Shown: positions 32,356 through 46,546, counted from the first letter of the stretch. The stretch: 64,000 nt of DNA from Austropuccinia psidii (GCA_023105745.1 JALGQZ010000001.1:52747162-52811161), one strand, 5' to 3'. Numbers and translations are program-made. The notes: generated by a model not told the origin, from the sequence alone.

Positions 32356-35300
32356 TTAGATTGGCCACTTCCAATATTTATCTAATGGCTCTAAACTGAC
32401 TGGTTGAATGAGGACATTTGAAGAAAGTCGCATAGCATTTGATGTTGGCATGACCTTGGCTTCATGCTCGACTTGTTTTTCGTTTAGACTCAAATGATTG
32501 GCCCAATGGTCTTCGTGGACTACACTTTCTCCCAAGCTAGCAGGATGTCTAAAATTTTTTAACAATTTCTCCTTGTGCTCAGCCAATCTTGTTTGAGAGG
32601 ATTGACTTAAGACTTCGTTTCTAGAAAGTTCTGAAGATTGTTTGATTGTTTGATTTTCACCGATGTTCTCTAAATGGCTTAATCGATAATTTGTTGTTTG
32701 AGAGGAAGAATAAGTTAAAGAAGGAGGTGAAGTTCCAACTGATTCGCTTGTACTAGAAAATTCATTTTGATAAGTAAGATTATTGGTCACTTTGAGAGTG
32801 GGGCTTCCAGTTTCCTGATTCTCTTCTTCGACAAGCTCGCTCAAAATCCCACCACGACCTCGCTCAAACATCATCAATCTCGTACTAAGATCCTCAGTCT
32901 CTGCTCGTCGAGGAAAATTTCCCTTGACTGAAGATGCACTTTTTCCATTGAGACTTAATCCGGCCCATTTGGCCTCTAAAGCTTCAAGTTGAGTGTCATC
33001 AGAAAGTGTGAACCCGCTACTACCAAGCGATCCCGATCTATAACGTTCAATGCTAGGAATTTGTTCCGACTGAAATGATGCTGGCGTCGCAGGATGAATT
33101 GTAGCTCGGCGATTGGGAAGAGTTTCAGATGACTCTAAGCCTCCTAGAGAGCTTGTGGGACTTTCGGACATGTTGAAGCGTTTACCGCTCATGGTAGAAT
33201 CTTGTCGAGACAGTCGCGTCAAGTTGGAAGGATGGGATTGATGCGCTAATGCATGAGCTACATAATTTGGCGCAAACAATGCTTGAAGCTCATTTCGAGA
33301 AACGTGCAGGGAATCTGGGTCATCGGAATTTGAATTCATGGAATTGATTGGCTGATATAACTGATTTTTCGGGCTGTTAGAAAGTGAAAAGGACATGGAA
33401 GACACTTGAGTAGGCAAAGTTACACAAGAGTTAGACCTATGGGACTCTATCCCTTGAGGTAAGTCTTGCTTAGCTAAGGTTTGAAATGAGCTATGAGAGA
33501 GCCGATCTAGCCCAGGATGAAGAGATTGTGACTGCTCCGAATTACTGTGTAATGATATTGTTGAGGGTAAGCCGACTGTAGGAGTTGGGTGACCAGCTAC
33601 GGCAGAAGCGATTTGCTTAATGGTCGAATGATCTTGTCCTTGCACAGTTTTCCAAACTGATTCGAATGAGATTCCGAGGGCACACGAAAGTTTCTTTACA
33701 TACTCGACTTGTTTGTCACCTAAAGAGCGACCCCAGCTCAATCGAATTCTTGACTTTCCATGTATAGGAAAATCATGCATCTTAATCATCGCCTGCTCAG
33801 CATCCGCGCGGCGAACAAATTGTACAAAACCACAGCCTTTGTTAGGAGGGATTTTGACATATGTAATTTCTCCAAAGTTTTGGAAGAAGGTCTATAATTT
33901 ACTCAGTCAGTTTAAGAAAAAAAAACTACACATAGGTGAAAAAAAATCAAGTTGCGAGTGTACCTTCAAAGTTGCTTCGCTAATGCACGCCGGAAGACCA
34001 CCAACAAAAACTGTAGTATTAGAAGGGTCATTGCTGGCTTGATTCGCCACAGAAGCTATTTGTGCAAGGGCAGAAAAGTGAAGGTTTGAAGCATGAGGTG
34101 TTGAAATTGAAGGGTCCGATAAACCATCAAAAGCAGTATGAAGAATGGGAGGGTAATAAGGTGATAAGTTGGGGGAGGAAAGCGTAGCAGATGAAGGCAA
34201 TAAATCTTTTGAAAGTTCAATGGCAGATGTTTAGGATTAGTAACAACGCATTAGACTTACAAACCAATACACTTACCATTGGTAGTAGCATAGGTATTCG
34301 GTGAAAAGCTTGGCTCAAGCGACGTAGGTGAAAAGGTTTGAAATAGTGATGATGCTTGCGAAACAGGACTAAATCGGTTGAGCTGATGAGAGACTGCTAC
34401 TGCTAAGGGCATAGAAGGTGGACTCGAACTCAGATGAGATGGTTGTCCGGCACTCTGAGAACCAAAGGGAATTGAAACAGGATGAATCACAGTGCGTGAA
34501 GGTACAACACAATGAGAGCGAGACAACTGATAAGGCAACCTAGAGTTAAAAATTGGGGCAGGTGCAACGCTTTCTGAAGAGGAATGACAAGCCGGAAAGA
34601 GAGAATTAAAAGGGGTTGAGGTCAATGGCATCTGTTGAGGGTGAAAGGCATTATGGTAAGGTGTTGCTCTAGAATGAGATGCCTGAGCCAGTCGTGGTGC
34701 CATATGAGGATTTACAGTTGATCCTAAGTTCTGTATAAATGAGCCAGGATAATAACATCAGAAACGGAGACGAAGCATTTGATTTGAACCAAAAAAAAAA
34801 AAGTCACAAACATGAGATACGACGTCACGGCTAAACTCCCGAATAGGAAGAGGGTGACTAACGACTGCTCCTGAAGGAGGTATGCCTCTAGGGTGTGCTT
34901 TTATTGGAATCTCGGCTGAGTCAGTTTGATTGTTTGATACCATAGGCGCTGAAAGCTGCCTCGACCGAAAATTGTGAGGATTTTGTAAATTAGAACCAGA
35001 ACTGGAGGAACGATGATTGGCATGATCACCAGCAGTCCCGCTAGAGCCACTGGCTTCACTAATTTTAATACATCGCCCGCGAAGAAACATTCCAGTACCA
35101 TTCTTTGAGCGACCGAGTGACAAGGCACGATGCATGTCACTCTCTTCGCCAAAGCGAATGAAGGCGTAACCTCTAGAAAGCCCAGTGGATAAATCACCCA
35201 TGATTTTGGCTGACTTGGTTGAAGGAAATGTGCAAGTAAAGAGAGCCTTACAAAAAGAATATAACAAAAGATAGGCTGAGATAACTTTCACAAAGAGATC

Positions 35301-36423
35301 AGATATAAAAAAAAAAAGAAAAAGGGAATACGACTCACTACAAGCTCTCCTTCTGTGACTTCACGATCAAGATCGCGAATAAATACAGAGAATTCTCTAT
35401 CCCATGTTGGTTGAACACCAGGCAATCCGGTAGCCCAATTCAGCTAGTGAAAGTGAAAGGTTAAATTAGATTACAAAGCGAGTAAAAAAGCACTCAACCT
35501 AAGCATTAGAAATGGCTTACTTTAAAAGTTCTCTCACAACCTGGCATCAGAGTTGGGGGCATATTACTAATCATTCTCCAGGCATGCTCGGCCATTTCGG
35601 CATCAGGATAGGTTAGAAAACAATAAGCTGAGCTTGGACTTGCGCCGCTAACCATTTTAATTTTTACGTTTACGCCATTTGACCCAACATCGGGACCAGA
35701 AGGAAGACCAGAAGAGCTTCTAGGAACATAATAAGGCAAGTTCCAGCCCATCATGATCACACAGCGACGAACATAAGTTTCATCCATCCAGGATTCAAGA
35801 TCACCCATCCAAAGGGTAGTTGATGATCTGGGTAGAGGTTGTGAGTTGGGAGTTTGATGAGATGTGTTGACCGATAAGGTCGGTTTTGATGATGCCGAAG
35901 AGGAAAGTCGGCGATCTGAAGGAGCTACGCTAGAGAGGGTAGTGCTGAGAGGTGAATTTAATACGGATGAGGATGAAACAGATTGTGGTTTTGTAAATGG
36001 GGGTGAAGGGCTCAAGATTTGATTGATTAATTGATGAGAAGTGGGGTGAATGATTGAATGTTGTGAATGTGAGGCTTGTTTGATATCACTTTGGTGGTTA
36101 AGATTATTATTAGCTTGAGTAATTTGAAGATTTGATTCAAATGAATGAGAAGATGATTGATGAAGTTGAGCGCTTCCTCCTACTTGAGAAGAATGTTTGA
36201 GATTTGAGCTTGGGGGTCTACTAGAGGATTGAGCAAGGTGAGAGCCAATAGGAGGCAAACCTGTAGATTGATGGGTTAATATAGGTGAAAGAGGACGGCG
36301 CAAAGCCGATGAGCCGCAAGGATTGGGAGAGTGATCGGCATCAGTCGTGGAGAGACTGGGTGACCAATTAAATTGATGAAATTGAGAAAGAGAGTCTGTT
36401 GAAACAGGAGATATGCTATGCAT
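32356..36423 (-). CDS. Three-RRM RNA-binding protein, NAM8/NGR1/Csx1 type, six exons
   Basis: The spliced CDS on the minus strand is 36423-35521, 35443-35339, 35246-34821, 34730-34277, 34205-33964, 33891-32356: 3666 bases, 1221 residues, ending in TAA. Introns are 77, 92, 90, 71 and 72 bases with GT...AG ends (GTAAGC, GTGAGT, GTATCT, GTAAGT, GTACAC donors). Intron 2 ends AAG, and intron 3 could alternatively start at GTTTGT. RRM1 is about residues 202-305 (LWMGDL, AYCFLTY, TFKLNWA across intron 1). RRM2 is about 319-401 (FSVFIRDL, GYAFIRF). RRM3 is about 693-766 (VFVGGL, GCGFVQF, RLSWGRS). These motifs are the signature of the yeast Nam8/Ngr1, fission yeast Csx1 and plant RBP45/47 family, which bind U-rich RNA in splicing or mRNA stability. 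The flanking regions are long and Ser/Gln/Asn/Pro-rich. Family members are usually much shorter, and RRM1 has an extra loop (about residues 230-250). An in-frame Met at 36471 would add 16 residues. Confidence 0.9.
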
Positions 36424-37816
36424 GATGATGAGTGGTGGGAAAATAAATTTTGAGGTAAAAGAGCACAACAATATAAATCTTAAAATTTATCACAACAGAT
36501 AACTAAGACTAGACTAAGAATGATCAATCATTGATAGATTGACGAGTCAACGAGAAGGAATAAAAGTTGCGATAAAATTGAGAAAATCGGCAAGCGAATG
36601 CAAAGCGTATGTGCCGTTTGCGATAGGTTAAGACAACTAAACAAAACCTAAGAAAGAAAACAATAATAGTAGCAGAGTAGACGAAATAGACTAGATAAAG
36701 CTGCGATCTAGAAAAAACAATTAAAAGAAACAAGTTTTTTTTGGATATGTTAATTGATTAAATTTGAGATAAATGAAGAAACGAAATGAGAGAAGCGAAA
36801 GATGAAAAGGAAAACAAGAACGATGAGGATCAAAGGGAAAGATTTTTGTAACGACAAGGAATGGCCGAGTGAAGTTTAGATTGAAAGGGATTAAGGATGA
36901 GTAAGAAGAAATCTAATTTAGAAAGATTGATATTATTATGAGCTAGGTGGTAAAAGCAAATGGGATTTTAGAACAAGAGAGTTGAGGCTTGAAGGCTGAA
37001 GCGGAGTTTGGGATCACACCGAAAAGGATGATTAGAGGAGAGTGTTGTAGGTACACAGTGTACAGTACAGTAGAGTATAGTATAGTACAGTAAACGAAGT
37101 AAACCAAGATTTGAATGCAGAGAGAAGGTTAAAGAAGATTTTCAATAACCAAGTTAAGAAAATAAAGAAATAGATAGAAGAATAAGAAGAAGTGAAATGA
37201 TTTGGGAAGATTGAGAAGATTGAGATAAAGATGGTAAGAAGGAGAAGTGGCGGTCAGAATCAAATTCAAGAAAGAGGATGAATTAAGTCTTGTTATTCGA
37301 TCCTCCTGTCTGATTGAATAAAAATTTTTAATGGTAATGATAACAATCTCAATTTTTTGTGTTTTTCTGATTAAATTTTTGTCTTTTGGTAGTATGATTT
37401 TGATTTTGAGTGAGAGTTTGAGTGTGAGTTTGAGGGCGTATGTATGTGAGTGTCTGGTGGTGAAAATGTATATCTATATGACTGTCTCTCTATGTCTAAT
37501 TATCTCTCTTTATGACTGAGTCTGGAATCTGAATCTCTCTCTCGGTTTCTTAATTTACCAATCAATTTTGGTTTGAAATTGGTTGGGTCAAATTTTGAGT
37601 TGGATAGTCCCGTAAGATTGGAATGAATGATCCAGTGAGAAAAGGCGGCAAAAAGGATTAAGTTGGATAGCCTGTCTCGGGAAAATAAAAAGGATACTGA
37701 AAGCTCTTAGGTTGATTGATCAGTCTTTCGAGTTTAATTCTCAGCCGGAACTGAGCGACTGACGGATGAAAATGGAGATGGAGATGTAAATGGATATTTA
37801 TGATGAAAATGAAAAT

Positions 37817-37883
37817 GATGGATGATGGATGATGGATGATGGATGATGGATGATGGATGATGGATGATGGATGATGGATGATG
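37817..37883 (+). repeat. GATGGAT heptanucleotide microsatellite
   Basis: About nine tandem copies of a 7-base unit (GATGATG/GATGGAT). Confidence 0.9.
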
Positions 37884-38320
37884 AGTATAAACAATATCAA
37901 GTTGAACGGAAGTTAAAATGACAAGAGAGCGGAGCGGTCAAGGGCAAGGATCCCAAAGCATAGAATAGGTGGACAAACACGAGGCGCTAAATGAACCGAA
38001 TAAATTTACACCGACTGTTAAGAAAGGGAGGGAGGAGGGGGGGAATACAAAGGGATGAAGAACGAATGATTGAGTCATTGAAGATGGAGAGCAAAAGATA
38101 GTTATGAAGAATAAATTAGATGTGATATAGACTAACCAGAATAAGATCATTATCAAGGAGTGAAAGAGAACAAGGCAAGAAATGATAGAGTAGACTCAAT
38201 AAAGTAGCAATAATAGTGGTGGTAGTTCAGTTTAGCATGTTACATTACAGTTTATAGTTTTATACACTGTGGTAGACAGAGCCTAGTAGTGACTCAGTGA
38301 GTAGAGTAGAGTAATAGACT

Positions 38321-38341
38321 GTGTGTGTGTGTGTGTGTGTA
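38321..38341 (+). repeat. (TG)n microsatellite
   Basis: Ten TG units following ATAGAC. Confidence 0.95.
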
Positions 38342-38957
38342 GTCAGTTAACTCAAACCATATACTGTATGTTGAGGGTAGGGTACCCACTAGGATTAGTA
38401 TGGCTATGACTTATAGCTTACACTTTAGTATTGGAAGGAAATCATTGAAAAGTTTAAGAAATTCATAAAAGTTTTAAAAAAATTTAAATTTTTAAAACCA
38501 ATGATAATCAAAATCGAAAAAATTCAAGTGAAAAAAAGTCGATTGAGATTTGAAAGCCATGAAATTGAATGATGAGCGAAATAATCTTTCACACTTAATT
38601 AGGAAATTTCCCACTAATTAATCTAACTTGATTTGAACAGATGAAAATTGCTTGAATCATGATTTCAATTCTTTTTAGTCTCGATTTTTGGCTTGCTTGA
38701 ATGAAAAAAATGATTTTGAATGAAAAAAATTAGATTGAGTTAATATTTAAACGAGGAATAAGAGTATCAAGATTTTATTTTCCTCGTTTTAGTTATCATT
38801 TGTTTCAAATATAATATGATCATTTTCGCCACGTTTTAAAATAAAGAATCGTTCACTCGTCTTAGCAAGAGTCAAACTCATCAGTCCAGAGCATGGAGGA
38901 TGATGAAGGAAGAAGTGGGTTGTGGATGATCGACATTCTAAGATCAACTCTGCACCT

Positions 38958-41237
38958 GTACTGTACAGTACAGTACAGTACTGTAGTATTGTGCAGCTGT
39001 GTGTTACTGTATACAGCTACACACCTGAGTAGCTGTAATATACTGTATTACACAAAAACAAAATTACAGTACTGAACTCACTCACTTGGCCGCAAATCCT
39101 GCTTACTCCAATCGGTTTGACGCTGGTTTGGTACACCCAACCAAACCCGTAGTGAGCTGGTCGAGCTGAGAAGGTAGTATCGGTGCAGGTTTAGAGTGCA
39201 CTGCTAAAAATCCAAGGCAAAACCAAACCTATAAGAATTTTTACTTGGTGAATACACTACTGTATATGTGTGTGTGCTGCATGTGTAAGGTGCAACTGGA
39301 TGGCAGCACAGTGTACAGCTTTTACACAATACCACAGTAGACAGTACTGTACAGTTGTATACTGTACTGTACTGTACTGTACTGTACTGTTGACTTTGTT
39401 GTAAGCAAGTCACCATTGAGATTAAGCCAAGCCAAAAAAAAGAATAAAGGGGAGTGAGTGTGAGGTTGATCCAAGCTTTTAGGGAGATGAATGAAACGAG
39501 AGAAAACAAGTTTACATAGATTAATGTGTACTTTACAGTATAGTACAACAGTACAGTACATTAAAGTGCAGTACTTTAGGGTAATGTGACAAAAGTTTAT
39601 GAAACTCATAGATTTAAAAAATCGATTGAAAAAAGAAAAGAATTAAGTTAAAGTTTAAGAGGAAAAGAACATGAAAGATTAAATTAGAAAAAAGAAAGAT
39701 GTAAAACTTGAAAACTTAAAAAAGTTTGAATATGAGGAAAGTAAAATTGAAACTGAAATTGAAAATAATATGTAAAGATTCTGATCCGATTCTTGAGTCT
39801 TTTGACAACTAACTGTAAGTGTAAGCCAATCAAGAAGAGATTAATTTTTACAGAATTTCATTGGAATGTTAAAGTTAAAAAAGAAAAAAAAAAAAAAAGA
39901 AAAAAAAAATATTGATAAATTAATCAAGTTCTAAAGCAGTACTGTAAATGCATGCAAGATTGTAGGTTATAAAACTGATTATGATTATACTTACAATAGT
40001 AAAAATTTTAATTTTAATCATAAAGCGTAGACTATTCATATTTCAAGATCGATAAACAAAAGATATAAGATTTAGAAAATCATTAACTTTGTAAAATATA
40101 ATTATTAATCAAGATCGTAATAACATTTTGATTGATCAAATGAAATTCATCATCAAATCGGATGGATTAATAATATGAAAAAAAAAGAAAGTTAAAAAAT
40201 TAAAAAATTAAAAAAGTTAAAATTAAATCAGAAGAATAAATAATAAACTAAGATAATTAAATGATAATCATACTAATAAATTGATGATGATGATGATTAA
40301 ACTGATGATCATGACGAACCTGTTAAAGAAAGGACGAATATAATGAAAGAAATTTGATTGACTGATTGAATTTGATTGATTGATTGATTGAATTTGATGG
40401 ATTGAATTTGATTGATTACATTAATTGTCAAAAATTTAACTTGAATTCAAATAAGAATCAAAAAATTTCTTGGCAATTTTAAACTCAATCTTGGTTTATT
40501 ACCCTAGTTTTGATTTTTTAATTCAGATTTTAACTTTTTTTTTTTTTTGTTATTTATCATTTATTTTAATCAATTTTTTCAACTTCTTCCTTAACTTTTT
40601 TAAAAAAAAAATTGATTTTATTCTCATCAATTTTTTTTTATTGAAACAACTCTAATTTATAAAATTTTAATTTGATTTAGTTGAAGATTTAAAAAATTAT
40701 TATATTGATTTAAATTTTCTTATTATTTTGTTAATTTATTTTATTCAAGTTAAAAATTTAAATCAAAGAAGAATTTGTTATTGTTAAGTCGAAATCTGAT
40801 TGATGTAAGACTTAAAAGATTCTCTTTTTAAATTAATTTTAATAAAAAAATATTTTTCCATAAAAATCAAAAAAAATCTCATCAACTTGCTCAAAGCACT
40901 ATAATCTTTGCACAGTAAGTACTGTAAAGTGTACAGTACAGTACAGTAAATTTTTATAATGTTTTGGATCCACTTTGATCAACTTGATCGATTAGATTAA
41001 TTCAATTCAACTTCAATTTCAAGATTATCTTCTTCCCCACCTCGCCTTAAATTCCTAGGCTAAAATTAGATTTATCTGGTGGCTGGCAGGCTGCTGCTGA
41101 GTTGAGAGTGATGTGATCGAGTGGCTTTGACTATCTGGGTGATCCAGCAACAAGATACTATCCATCCTAGGCTTAAAAAGTTCAACTATACTGCACCTAT
41201 ACTATTATACAGTACAGTACAGTACAGTACCTACTAC
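38958..41237. repeat. TACTG/CAGTA pentanucleotide clusters
   Basis: Clusters at about 38958-38988, 39335-39391, 39535-39560, 40918-40948 and 41208-41238, with minor ones between. Each is made of CAGTA or TACTG units, some switching strand at a GTACTGTACAGTAC or CAGTACTG centre. The ORFs here that read STVQYSTVQYS are translations of the repeat. Between the clusters is AT-rich DNA without a gene. Confidence 0.85.
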
Positions 41238-41444
41238 ACACCGTCAATCCAACAAGTATCTTTATAACCTTAATCTCCTCAACGCCTTCATTCGCTTGGT
41301 CCTGTTCCAAATTTCAAATTTTCAATTCATCTTCAAATCTATTTTAAGCTGTACCTTTCTATTTGGTTAGTATTCCATAAACAGCTGTGTTGAATTGTTT
41401 GTATTGTATTGTACTAAATAACGCATACAAAAGTTTTCAATATC

Positions 41445-41479
41445 AAAAATAAAATAAAATAAAATAAAATAAAATAAAA
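41445..41479 (+). repeat. (AAAAT)n microsatellite
   Basis: About seven AAAAT units just before composition drops into the AT-rich block. Confidence 0.9.
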
Positions 41480-43860
41480 ATTAATTTTAAATTGTGGAAA
41501 ATAACTACATGTGTAAAAATTAACTTGTGACCAAAAATAAAAAATTATATTATTAACATAAAACTTTACTGGCATAGCTTAAGTACGCCAACAAAAAGCC
41601 TAACTTATCGCGTCAAGATTTCAGAAAAAAAAAAAAAATTAGCGTAATAATGAATAATTAACTTTTTTTATAACTATAAATAATCCAAAAAATAATAAAA
41701 AAAGTAAAATATATAAAAAAAATAATTAAAATTAAAATTTAATTAATTAATTTTAATTTATTATTTTATTTTATTTTTAAATATAATTTTAAAATTAATT
41801 TCCTTGATTTTGTTTTTTAACTAAAAAAAATAAAATTAAAAGAAAATTCTTTTAAAATAACAATTGAAAACAAAAAACTATTAAAAAAGAATATATATAT
41901 ATAAAGAGAAAAAGATGTCAATAGATTTTTTTTTTTAATTTTTTTTTTAAGTGAATACTAAACTTTTTTTTTATCTTTTTTTCTCATTTTTAATTTTTAT
42001 TTAATTTTTTCCTTTTTTGTTTGAAATAAAAAAAAAATTGAAGAAAAAAATAAAAAATAAAATTAAATTTATTTTTTGAATAAAATAATATTTTAAAATA
42101 AAGAAAAAATGATTGTTATTTATTTTTTTTATTTTTTGAAAAAACCCTATATTGAATTGTGATATTTTAATAATTAAATTTATAAATTTAGTTTAAATAA
42201 TTTTTTTAAGTTAAATAAATTAGTATTTATTTATTATTATATCAAATTATATTGATAATTTTAAAAGGAAATTCTCTGAATCATTTTAATTTTATTTATT
42301 TATTTTGAATCCCTATTAATAGGGAATTGGTAAAAACACATAAGCTTTTAACTGAGCCTCTTTTCAATTTAAAAATACATAAAAAAATTTGCATTAATAA
42401 AAAAAACCAGACAAAACCATAAAAAAGGGTTTTTTTGTAAAAAAAAAAAAAAACACCCTGATAAAAGTGCCCCTCCCACCCCACTCAAAGAAAAACTTTT
42501 TTTTATATTTTTTTCAAATACCCTCTTGTTTTTTTTGTTTTTTTTTTTACTTTTACCATGAATGATCCCTTTTTTGATCATTTCCTACATAAATCCTTTA
42601 ATTTACCATAAAAAAATGATCCTTTTTTTTCACATTTTCCTTCATATATCATTTCATTTTTTTGTTATTTTTCTTACCCAAATTTTTCCATCCTATTTTT
42701 TTTTTTTATATTTTTTTTTTGTTATTATTTTCAAAAGACTTTTTACTTTTTATATTTTTCTTCAATAATTCTTTTCTATCACCTGAAATTTACTTTTACA
42801 ACACATCATCCTTTTATTATAGATCATTTATTTTAACTCAAAATGTTGAGAACCTCTGGAAGAATTTTCATCCTGTTTTCAGAGAAGAGGGGTATTCCAT
42901 TATGACCTTGAGGTCAAATAATACCCTCAAAAAAAATTGATATAGGGTGTGTCAGGCCTGGTATTCATAATCCTCATAAATATGATATCAGAAACATTAA
43001 ATAAAGGAAAACAGATTTCCCTTTTGAAATTTATGCAATACAGTACTCTAAGAGTACTACTTGAACACTTTTTGTCAAAAAATAAACAGAAAAACTATCA
43101 TCCCACTGATAAAATGGCTTACCCTAATCTTAGGAAGTTAAATAAGGAAGAAAAATCCAAAAATTTCTCAAATTTATTAATAAATTCTTATTAAAAAAGG
43201 AAAATTAATCCTCAAATATTTATCTAAATAGAATCTAATAGAGCTTTAATATTAAAAAGATAAATAAAATAAAATGAAGAAAATTTTAAAAAGAAAAACA
43301 TTAAGGAAGAAAACAAATTTATGAATTAATTTGAACAATTAAGGGAAAAAATGTGTTTAATCCTCAAAAAGATGAATAATATAATATTAATTTTCATTAT
43401 TATTTATTAACACAATTTCTATTAAACTTCTTCAAGGCTAACCTCATGTACTCTTAATGGATTTCAACTATAACAAAATAAGTACAGAGTTCCCCTCTTT
43501 CAAATTGTTGGTTTCAGATTCACCAAAAAGATCTTTTCTGGGGTTTTCTGTTTGATTAAAGATGAAAAAGAAGTCTCCTATAAATAAGCCTTGAAGAAAT
43601 ATATCAATCTGGTCCTCAAAAAAGAAAATATTGTTTGACCCCCAGTTATTTTTATTTAAGGAGACCTCTCTGTTCTTAAAAAACTCTCTTCATAGAATAA
43701 TCCCAGATTATAATATTATGTTCCACATTTGGAAAATCTTAATGGATGTATAAGACTATATCATGAGAAAGATTTTCCATGGTTAAGCTTTTAAAAATTT
43801 CATGAGGATTTTAAATCAATTAAATCTTATCCCATTGATTCTCCTTCTTTTAAATTCTTT
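41480..43860. other. AT-rich sequence with a less AT-rich island, no gene recognised
   Basis: 41.5-42.8 kb is almost pure A/T-rich. From about 42.84 to 43.83 kb GC rises and short readable words occur, which may be an old element remnant, but I could not assign it. ORFs in it show no domain. Confidence 0.4.
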
Positions 43861-44344
43861 ATTATTTAATTTTTTTTTTTTTTCTTAGTTAATTTAATCC
43901 TTTAATAAGAAAATAATTCAATTAAAACTGTAGGAAAATGAAAAATGAAAAAAAAAATTATTTAAGAATCCTTTAGTATTAAACTATTTATTTAATAAAT
44001 TGATCATTATTATAATGATTTAATTAATTAAATCTTAAAAAAAAAAATTCCAATTTTTTTTTTTTTTTTTTTTTTTTAATTAAAACTTATAAAAAAAAAA
44101 AAAATAAGAGTGAAAAAAAAAAATTTTTTTTTTTTTTTTAATTTAAATCTTTAAAAAAATTTTAAATTTTAAATTAAATTGATTTAATTTCTTAAAAAAA
44201 AAGTTTTCATAAAAACTTTTAAAAAAAAAATTTTCAAAGAACTTTTAAAAAAAATTTTTTTATTAAAATAATTATATAAACTGAATTCCTAAAAAAAAAA
44301 AAAAAAAAAAAATTAATATTCTATATAGAAAAAAAAATAAAAAA

Positions 44345-44382
<38 letters not shown>

Positions 44383-44427
44383 CAAAATCAAATCAATTTT
44401 TTTTTTTTTTTCTTAATATTATTAAAT

Positions 44428-44460
<33 letters not shown>

Positions 44461-46502
44461 GAAGAGAATTTTTTTTAAAATTAAATTTCACTTTTCTTAA
44501 ACCAAAAAAAGTAAAAAAAAAAAAAAAATAATAATAATAAGAATTATTTTAAAAAAAAAAAAAATTAAATTTTTTGAAAATTATAATAATTTAATAAACA
44601 ATTTTTAATTTTAAATTAAATTTGAATTAAAATTCTTTTTTTTTTTTTGATTTAAAAAAAAATTATATTATTTTATTTCAAATTATTTATATAAGTTTAA
44701 ATAATTATTAAATTTATTGAAAAAAAAAGAAAAAAATAAAATTATTTTAAGAGAATTGTTGGAAGATAAATTTTTTTCAAGATATTTTTTTTTTTTTTTT
44801 TTTCAAAAACTAATTTTTTATAAATTAATTGAATTATTTAAAATTTTTTTAAAAAAAATTTTTAATTGAAAAATTGGAATTTGAATAAATTATAAAAACC
44901 TAAGAGAACTCAAATTATTATTAATAAAGATTTAAATTAAAGAATAAATTTGAAAGAACTCAATTTTTTCAATAATGAAAAGAAAAGAGATACATCAAAA
45001 TTTCAAATTATTTCTCAAAAAAAAAAAAAAAAAAAAAAAATTGGAGGAAGAACAACTTCAAAAGAAAACTAAAAGAATAACCTAAAGGGAAATTTCACCT
45101 AATTATAATCACTCTTAGATCATTGAATCTGAATCATATGAAGATTATTAATATTTATCATAATCCTTCCCTAAATAACTGATTTGAATAACCCTAAAAC
45201 TATTGATTTTACTCTGAGAAGGTCAGGATTATTAGCAAAGAAAAGAAAAAAAAAACTAAAATGAATTTGGAAATTTAAAATTCAATTTATCTTAACTTTA
45301 AGAATTTATAAAGAAATTATCACACAAGTGATGATTTCTCCAAATTATCTGTGATTTTTTTTTTTTTAAATATATATGAAATAATTTTTTTTTTTTTTTT
45401 TAGTTGAATTAATTCTAAAATAATTTAATTAAACTCCCTAGATCAAAATTATTTCAAAATTTAATTATGAAAAATATAATTTTAATGTATTAAATTTCCA
45501 AAATTATAGAAATTATGAATAAAGAAAAGTTTTTAATTAGATTTATTAGATTTAAGACCAATGTGTTGATTTAATAGGTTAACTAATTGAAGAAATTTAA
45601 AAAGATCAAAAGATTTATTGAGAAAATAATAAATTATTAAAATCAATAAAAAATAATTTTGAAATACTATAATTATATGAAGATGTTGTCCAAGCACAAA
45701 AAGAGAAAGAAAATGTAAATTCCTGACATGGGGGATCCAATTTTCAATAAGTATTAAAGACATGTTTTTTTCTATTCCAAATTCCTATTAATTTATCTTT
45801 TAACTAATTTCTATTACCTAAATAATAACCTACCAATATTTATCTGCTTCTTGAATATATTTTGTCATTTTTTTAACCCTTAATCATTATTATTTCTAAA
45901 AAATTTTAATTTTCCTAACAATTAATTTAAATAATAAAATTTAAAATCAATTAGATTAAAAGAAAAAATTTATAAAATTAAAAAGAATTTTTTTTTTTAT
46001 TTTTAAAAAAACTTAAAAATTAATTAAAAATAAAAAAAATATTATTTAATTCTAATTAAAATTATTGTTTTTTTTTTTTTTTTAAAAAAAAAAAAAATCT
46101 TTTTTTAAACTTTTAAGTAATTTAATTAGTTTATTATTAATAATTAAAGAAAAAAAAAAAAAAAGAATTTTTTTAATTTAAAGATATAAAAAAAAAAAAA
46201 AAAAAAATCATAATTTAAAAAAAAAAAAAAAAAAAATTAGTTAACCAAATTTCTTGAAATATTTATATGAATAACCTTACTTAAAAATATCATTCCCAAC
46301 ACTTAACCCCCCTCCCCCCCCCCCCCCAAAAAAAAAAAAAAAATAAAAAAAAAAATTGAAAAAATTGAAAAAAATTAACTCCTTTTTTTGCCTTTTTTTT
46401 TTTTTCCTTAAGATTCTGAAATTTATTTTTTTTTTTTAAAAAAAAAAAAGAATAGAATAAGTAAAATAAATAAAAAAATTTTAATTTTTTTTTTTTTTTA
46501 AT

Positions 46503-46546
<44 letters not shown>

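Larger units (their letters stand above)
36424..38900. other. Upstream region of the RRM gene, microsatellites, no gene
   Basis: It probably holds the promoter and 5' UTR. Repeats: CAGTA/TATAG-type run at 37047-37096, GATGGAT units at 37817-37883, and (TG)n at 38321-38341. ORFs in it are repeat shadows or have no domain. No divergent gene recognised. Confidence 0.5.

Noticed and set aside
37658..37900. 80-codon minus-strand ORF
   Set aside because: Mostly a translation of the GATGGAT microsatellite (HHPSSI repeats).
39204..39609. Two ORFs of 114 and 95 codons on the minus strand
   Set aside because: Their core (TVQYSTVQYS) is a translation of the TACTG repeat.
42949..43194. 81-codon plus-strand ORF in a less AT-rich island
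   Set aside because: It could be an element remnant, but I could not match it to any Gag or Pol motif.
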